Source: Kiritimatiellia bacterium (GTDB lineage Bacteria; Verrucomicrobiota; Kiritimatiellia; UBA8416; YA12-FULL-48-11). From it: a DNA stretch of 64,000 nt. Where the stretch lies: positions 1 through 64,000 of the forward strand of contig JAQUPZ010000010.1 of NCBI GenBank assembly GCA_028716365.1, given 5' to 3'. Both the position numbers and the translations under genes were made by a program. Shown in pieces: positions 61,016 to 64,000 of the stretch (positions are counted from its first letter, which is position 1; every line of letters starts with the position of its first letter). The notes beneath the pieces were generated by a model. It was not told the DNA's origin. It made no database searches and was given only the letters and a program-made list of their open reading frames with translations.

Positions 61016-63310
61016 CTATTTTCTCACAATCGCCGCGCTCCAGCCGTTGGTCAGGCTCAGTTCGGTCAGTGTCGCTCCGTTTCGCCTGGTTGTTTCGATT
61101 TTGAAGTCCGGCACTTCGCGACCGGTGTTATCGAACACATGAACCTCGTGCTTCGAGCGGTCGCCCCAGCCAAACGTGCCGCTGCGCGCGGTGAGGATGC
61201 GCTCCTTGCCGATGAGTACGCCGGGATGCAGTTCAATGGGCGTGAATGGATACATCCGGCTTGTCAGTTGCGGGTAGATCGTCTTGATATGACCACCATA
61301 ATAATAGTAGAGACAGCCGAACCGCAGATGCGCGCGAATCTGGCGCGCGATGTCCTTCTCGTTTCTTTCTGTCAGATGGTCGCCAAGACCGACAGGCGTG
61401 TAAAGCTGTGCGTTAATCAGATGATTGATATCGCCGGTTTCTACAAACCGTACGAAATGGACGCGCATCATGGAGTCAGTTTGCGGCTGGCCGTTGGCAA
61501 TGAGTGATCCCCAGCGCAGGATTGCCTTCGCCTGCTTGATGCGCCACTCCTGGCTCAACAACGTGATCATCGCGGGCTTATGTAGAATTTTCAGTGTTTT
61601 CGGGTCCATTACAACGGTGTGGCCGTCCCAGCGGCCGTCATACGTATAAGTTTCGCTGCTGCCATCCATCTCATCCCAGTAAATCCCCTGCACACCAACG
61701 GCCCGACGCGCCCAGTCGAAGAAGCCAGGCAGTGTGCGGCCGTAACTGTTATCGAGGGTTGGGCAGAACATAGGCAGAGGATAGTGATACGGATAATTCC
61801 CCTGCGTGCCGTCGCTGCGTATTACACGGGCATCGCGGTATTTTTCGGGTGAATCGGTTTCCGTAGAGATAAATTCGTGGAAATAAGTGACCGGTATCAG
61901 TCCAGGTCGTAACTGCGCGAGCCGTTGCAATAACTCTTTCGTCCGTTCTGCCCAACTGCCGGCCTCGAGATAGCCAGAGCCGTGCAGATAGCGGTATTTC
62001 GGCTTCTCCGTATAGGGAATACCCCCGCTGACGTAGCGAAGACTGCGGTTGTCGGCAAAAGCCTTCAGTTCCACGTCCGTCAATACCGGAGCCGACGCGC
62101 GCGGAGTGCCGATAAACCCCATCGGACCGTCGAGAGTAAAATTAACGTCAAGAGTACGCCGGGCCGCGTTGATGAAATCCCAATACTCGCGCGACGGCAC
62201 AGGGAAAATATTCCAGCGCATCGTATAGCTGGCGTGTGGTGCGAGACCGAAGCGTTCGTCGTTGATACTTGCCACACCGCCCTCCAGTGCGCTGCGGCAA
62301 TGCACGCGGAATACATCGTCACGCGCGAGCAACGCGAAACTGCCGGCATCCCCCGTCACGAAGACCGACGGATGCATTGCCTGGTGCTGTGATCCTTCCT
62401 TCATCGTCTTCGGCCAACCACAGAGATGGAGTGAATCGATTTTCCTGTCCGCCAGCGGCACGCGATGATGGATCATCAGCCCGATGTCATTGTCGGTAAG
62501 GTTCTCGATCGTGTCCGTCACCTCCACGCACTCAGCCAGCGACCTCACTTTTCGTTTAACGCAGAATGCCTTTGGATCCGCACAGCGAAACTCACTCTCA
62601 ACGTCGATGTAGTCCTGGCTTTCGTTCTTTGAGTTGGCAGAAAACCCATACGACACCCGCAACGCGCGGTCACCACGCTCCGTGACGCAATATTTCACGC
62701 GACGCTTTTCTGCGGGCACGAACAGTGAGGATCCAGTCCAGACTGGCTCCTCCTCATCTTCCCATTTCACGCGCTTCACGAACTCGGACGGTTTAAAAAC
62801 CAACTCGACCTGTTCCACCGCCAACGGGCTGGTCAACGGCAGGTTAGGAGCAGCAATGACGACAAGACGATTACTTGACGATCGTAACAGCCGCGTCACG
62901 TCGAACGTCCAACGATGCGGCTCCGGGTCCGTGATGCTGATGGGCGATTTGGACTTCTCGTTCGTGGTGAAATCAGGCGCATACGGCACGCGCCAGCCGG
63001 TAATGGCGAACCAGCCGAGTTTTCGGCCATCACGCATGGTAAGCTTTGCGGGTTTGTTGATGATATGTTCCGTTTCCAAAGGCTGTCCGTTGATCTGGAG
63101 CCGCATCGCATAGGTTGAGCCGCCAAGACGCGGCGATTCCAGCCGCGCGAGTAATGTCAGCAGTGCCACCTCCGCTGTTGCCGGTTCACGCGATGGAAAC
63201 GTCAGCGTCGCGGAGGTTCCTGATTTAATAACAAGGTTGGTCGCGATAAGATCAGCCGACGCCGTGGCAACAAAGCCAGCCAGTATTACCGTGGCAAATA
63301 ATGTCTTCAT
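61016..63310 (-). CDS. Large secreted glycosidase-like protein
   Basis: 764 residues with a signal peptide ending ASA. An N-terminal beta region (~25-330) has WTFDVTRLLRSSSNRLVV and KRVKWEDEEEPVWTG. From about 390 a TIM-barrel-like part follows: YWDFINAARRTLDVNFTLDGP, GLIPVTYFHEFIS, FFDWARRAVGVQGIYWDEMDGS, with the Trp-Asp-Glu typical of a catalytic or binding acid in glycoside hydrolases, and SLIANGQPQT. It ends in a C-terminal beta domain. Similar to uncharacterised DUF6259-like proteins in PVC genomes; family not firm. GGGAGGAAAA ribosome binding site. Confidence 0.6.
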   Translation of the reverse strand: MKTLFATVILAGFVATASADLIATNLVIKSGTSATLTFPSREPATAEVALLTLLARLESPRLGGSTYAMRLQINGQPLETEHIINKPAKLTMRDGRKLGWFAITGWRVPYAPDFTTNEKSKSPISITDPEPHRWTFDVTRLLRSSSNRLVVIAAPNLPLTSPLAVEQVELVFKPSEFVKRVKWEDEEEPVWTGSSLFVPAEKRRVKYCVTERGDRALRVSYGFSANSKNESQDYIDVESEFRCADPKAFCVKRKVRSLAECVEVTDTIENLTDNDIGLMIHHRVPLADRKIDSLHLCGWPKTMKEGSQHQAMHPSVFVTGDAGSFALLARDDVFRVHCRSALEGGVASINDERFGLAPHASYTMRWNIFPVPSREYWDFINAARRTLDVNFTLDGPMGFIGTPRASAPVLTDVELKAFADNRSLRYVSGGIPYTEKPKYRYLHGSGYLEAGSWAERTKELLQRLAQLRPGLIPVTYFHEFISTETDSPEKYRDARVIRSDGTQGNYPYHYPLPMFCPTLDNSYGRTLPGFFDWARRAVGVQGIYWDEMDGSSETYTYDGRWDGHTVVMDPKTLKILHKPAMITLLSQEWRIKQAKAILRWGSLIANGQPQTDSMMRVHFVRFVETGDINHLINAQLYTPVGLGDHLTERNEKDIARQIRAHLRFGCLYYYYGGHIKTIYPQLTSRMYPFTPIELHPGVLIGKERILTARSGTFGWGDRSKHEVHVFDNTGREVPDFKIETTRRNGATLTELSLTNGWSAAIVRK

Positions 63311-63389
63311 AATTTTCCTCCCTGTTTTGGCGGCATCCTAATTTAAATTATCCAAGCTTGTGTTTGGTTTGGCTTTATGGTTTAATATA

Positions 63390-63471
63390 GTGGTGCCGTG
63401 GATGGATACAGGGGACCCAGTTCCCCGCAGCACACACGAATGCATAGTCCAGCGTTCCACTACGGCACCAC
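63390..63471. ncRNA. Structured inverted repeat 3' of the beta-lactamase-like gene
   Basis: GTGGTGCCGT (63391-63400) pairs perfectly with ACGGCACCAC (63462-63471). Inside, GGGGA/TCCCC forms a second hairpin (63411-63426). A T5 run follows on the plus strand. It could be a bidirectional terminator, a small RNA or another nested palindromic element; class assignment is tentative. The rest of the 199-bp gap is plain. Confidence 0.35.
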
Positions 63472-63509
63472 CTTTTTAGCGACTATTCCCCGATAATCCA
63501 AACGATTTG

Positions 63510-64000
63510 CTAATTCAAATTCTTCATCATCTGCAGAACATGTTCTGCAAGCTCGATGCGGGCCTTAGCCACCTTTGCATTTTCACCGGTACGGTTCGTG
63601 AGTACCACCACGTAGTACTGTTTTACCGGATCGATCCATATCGAGTTTCCCGCCCAGCCTGTATGGCTCATTGTCGCCGCCGAGAGCGAAGGTGGATTGT
63701 ATTGCGGATCCACGCGCCAGCCAAAGGCCGCAGGTGAACGCGTGTCGGGACGTACTTCGAGCACCTTCACAACCTGTCCGGAAAAGAACTGATTCTTCCC
63801 CAATTTTCCTCCTGCCAGCATCATACGGCAGAATATGCCAAGATCGTCCACTGTGGAGAACAGTCCGGCGTTGCCGATGGGATGGTTCGCGTGACGTGCA
63901 GGCGGGTCGCTCGCCATGCCCAGCGTCTGCGTAACAGGCTGCATGACCACGCGACGCGCATCCAGACCTGGCAATGGAGCCCACCGCGTATCCCTCATCC
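63510..64000 (-). CDS. Serine beta-lactamase-family hydrolase (C-terminal part)
   Basis: Open to the right edge, so only about 160 C-terminal residues are present. PIGNAGLFSTVDDLGIFCRMMLAGG and SHTGWAGNSIWIDPVKQYYVVVLTNR match class-C beta-lactamase/esterase-like proteins; HTG stands at the KTG box position. The N-terminal SxxK motif is outside the window. Periplasmic esterase or peptidase-like hydrolysis is likely. Confidence 0.85.
   Translation of the reverse strand, partial: MRDTRWAPLPGLDARRVVMQPVTQTLGMASDPPARHANHPIGNAGLFSTVDDLGIFCRMMLAGGKLGKNQFFSGQVVKVLEVRPDTRSPAAFGWRVDPQYNPPSLSAATMSHTGWAGNSIWIDPVKQYYVVVLTNRTGENAKVAKARIELAEHVLQMMKNLN

Noticed and set aside
1..64000. rRNA, tRNA or tmRNA genes
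   Set aside because: No cloverleaf with a GTTCRA-type T arm or conserved rRNA segment was noticed on either strand. A covariance scan would be needed to exclude a single tRNA.

Overview
The window looks like a piece of a Gram-negative genome from the PVC superphylum (Lentisphaerota, Kiritimatiellota or Planctomycetota), possibly a metagenome-assembled genome. Support: many exported catabolic proteins with twin-arginine leaders (RRxFLK type), a sulfatase, SGNH, PIG-L and ChbG deacetylases, DUF4091 and rhamnogalacturonan-lyase-like proteins, Gfo/Idh/MocA oxidoreductases, and giant zinc-ribbon/kinase/LRR receptors whose DFG motif reads DWG. The phylum is an inference from gene content, because no rRNA or tRNA gene was seen.

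Region 1 (1-9.3 kb, mostly minus strand): a truncated exo-rhamnogalacturonan lyase-like gene, a lone plus-strand DUF1848 gene, then gamma-glutamyltransferase, a beta-propeller glycosidase-like protein, a sulfatase and a double-GNAT acetyltransferase. Region 2 (9.3-16 kb, plus): two tandem giant membrane kinases of identical architecture (zinc ribbon, kinase, TM, TPR, ten LRRs, C-type lectin). The first has lost key catalytic residues, so the pair looks like pseudokinase plus active kinase. Region 3 (16-42.9 kb, minus): saccharide deacetylase, a U32-like Fe-S protein and two reductive-dehalogenase/QueG-like ferredoxins in one operon, followed by a long series of secreted hydrolases, deacetylases, an amidohydrolase, an acetylxylan-esterase-like protein, an oxidoreductase, a small CXXCH protein, an M23-like peptidase, a beta-helix protein and a CrtI-like oxidoreductase.

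Region 4 (42.9-57.1 kb) is an accessory island. It holds hicAB inside a repeat-flanked cassette; an AT-richer operon of XRE regulator, PD-(D/E)XK-helicase (DUF2075) and NERD nuclease with twin operators; a Fic protein; a DUF4143 ATPase; vapBC; three decayed vapC tails; and an ORF6N protein. A Tat-exported FMN reductase, an adenylate cyclase and a PspC protein sit among them. Region 5 (57.1-64 kb): a neutral ceramidase and epoxide-hydrolase-like pair on the plus strand, then a sugar isomerase-like protein, a large secreted glycosidase-like protein and a truncated serine beta-lactamase-like hydrolase on the minus strand.

Intergenic DNA is rich in structure. A family of roughly 160-215 bp nested palindromes, several carrying the same 40-nt central hairpin, lies next to gene ends at about 30.2, 35.0, 43.1, 52.9 and 53.9 kb. 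There are also polypurine/polypyrimidine arrays, a 171-bp element with 17-bp terminal inverted repeats, and short REP-like units, one of them inserted in frame in a vapC tail. The strongest candidates for undescribed biology are the kinase/pseudokinase receptor pair, the XRE-nuclease/helicase-NERD operon, the nested-palindrome family, and the U32/QueG-like cluster.
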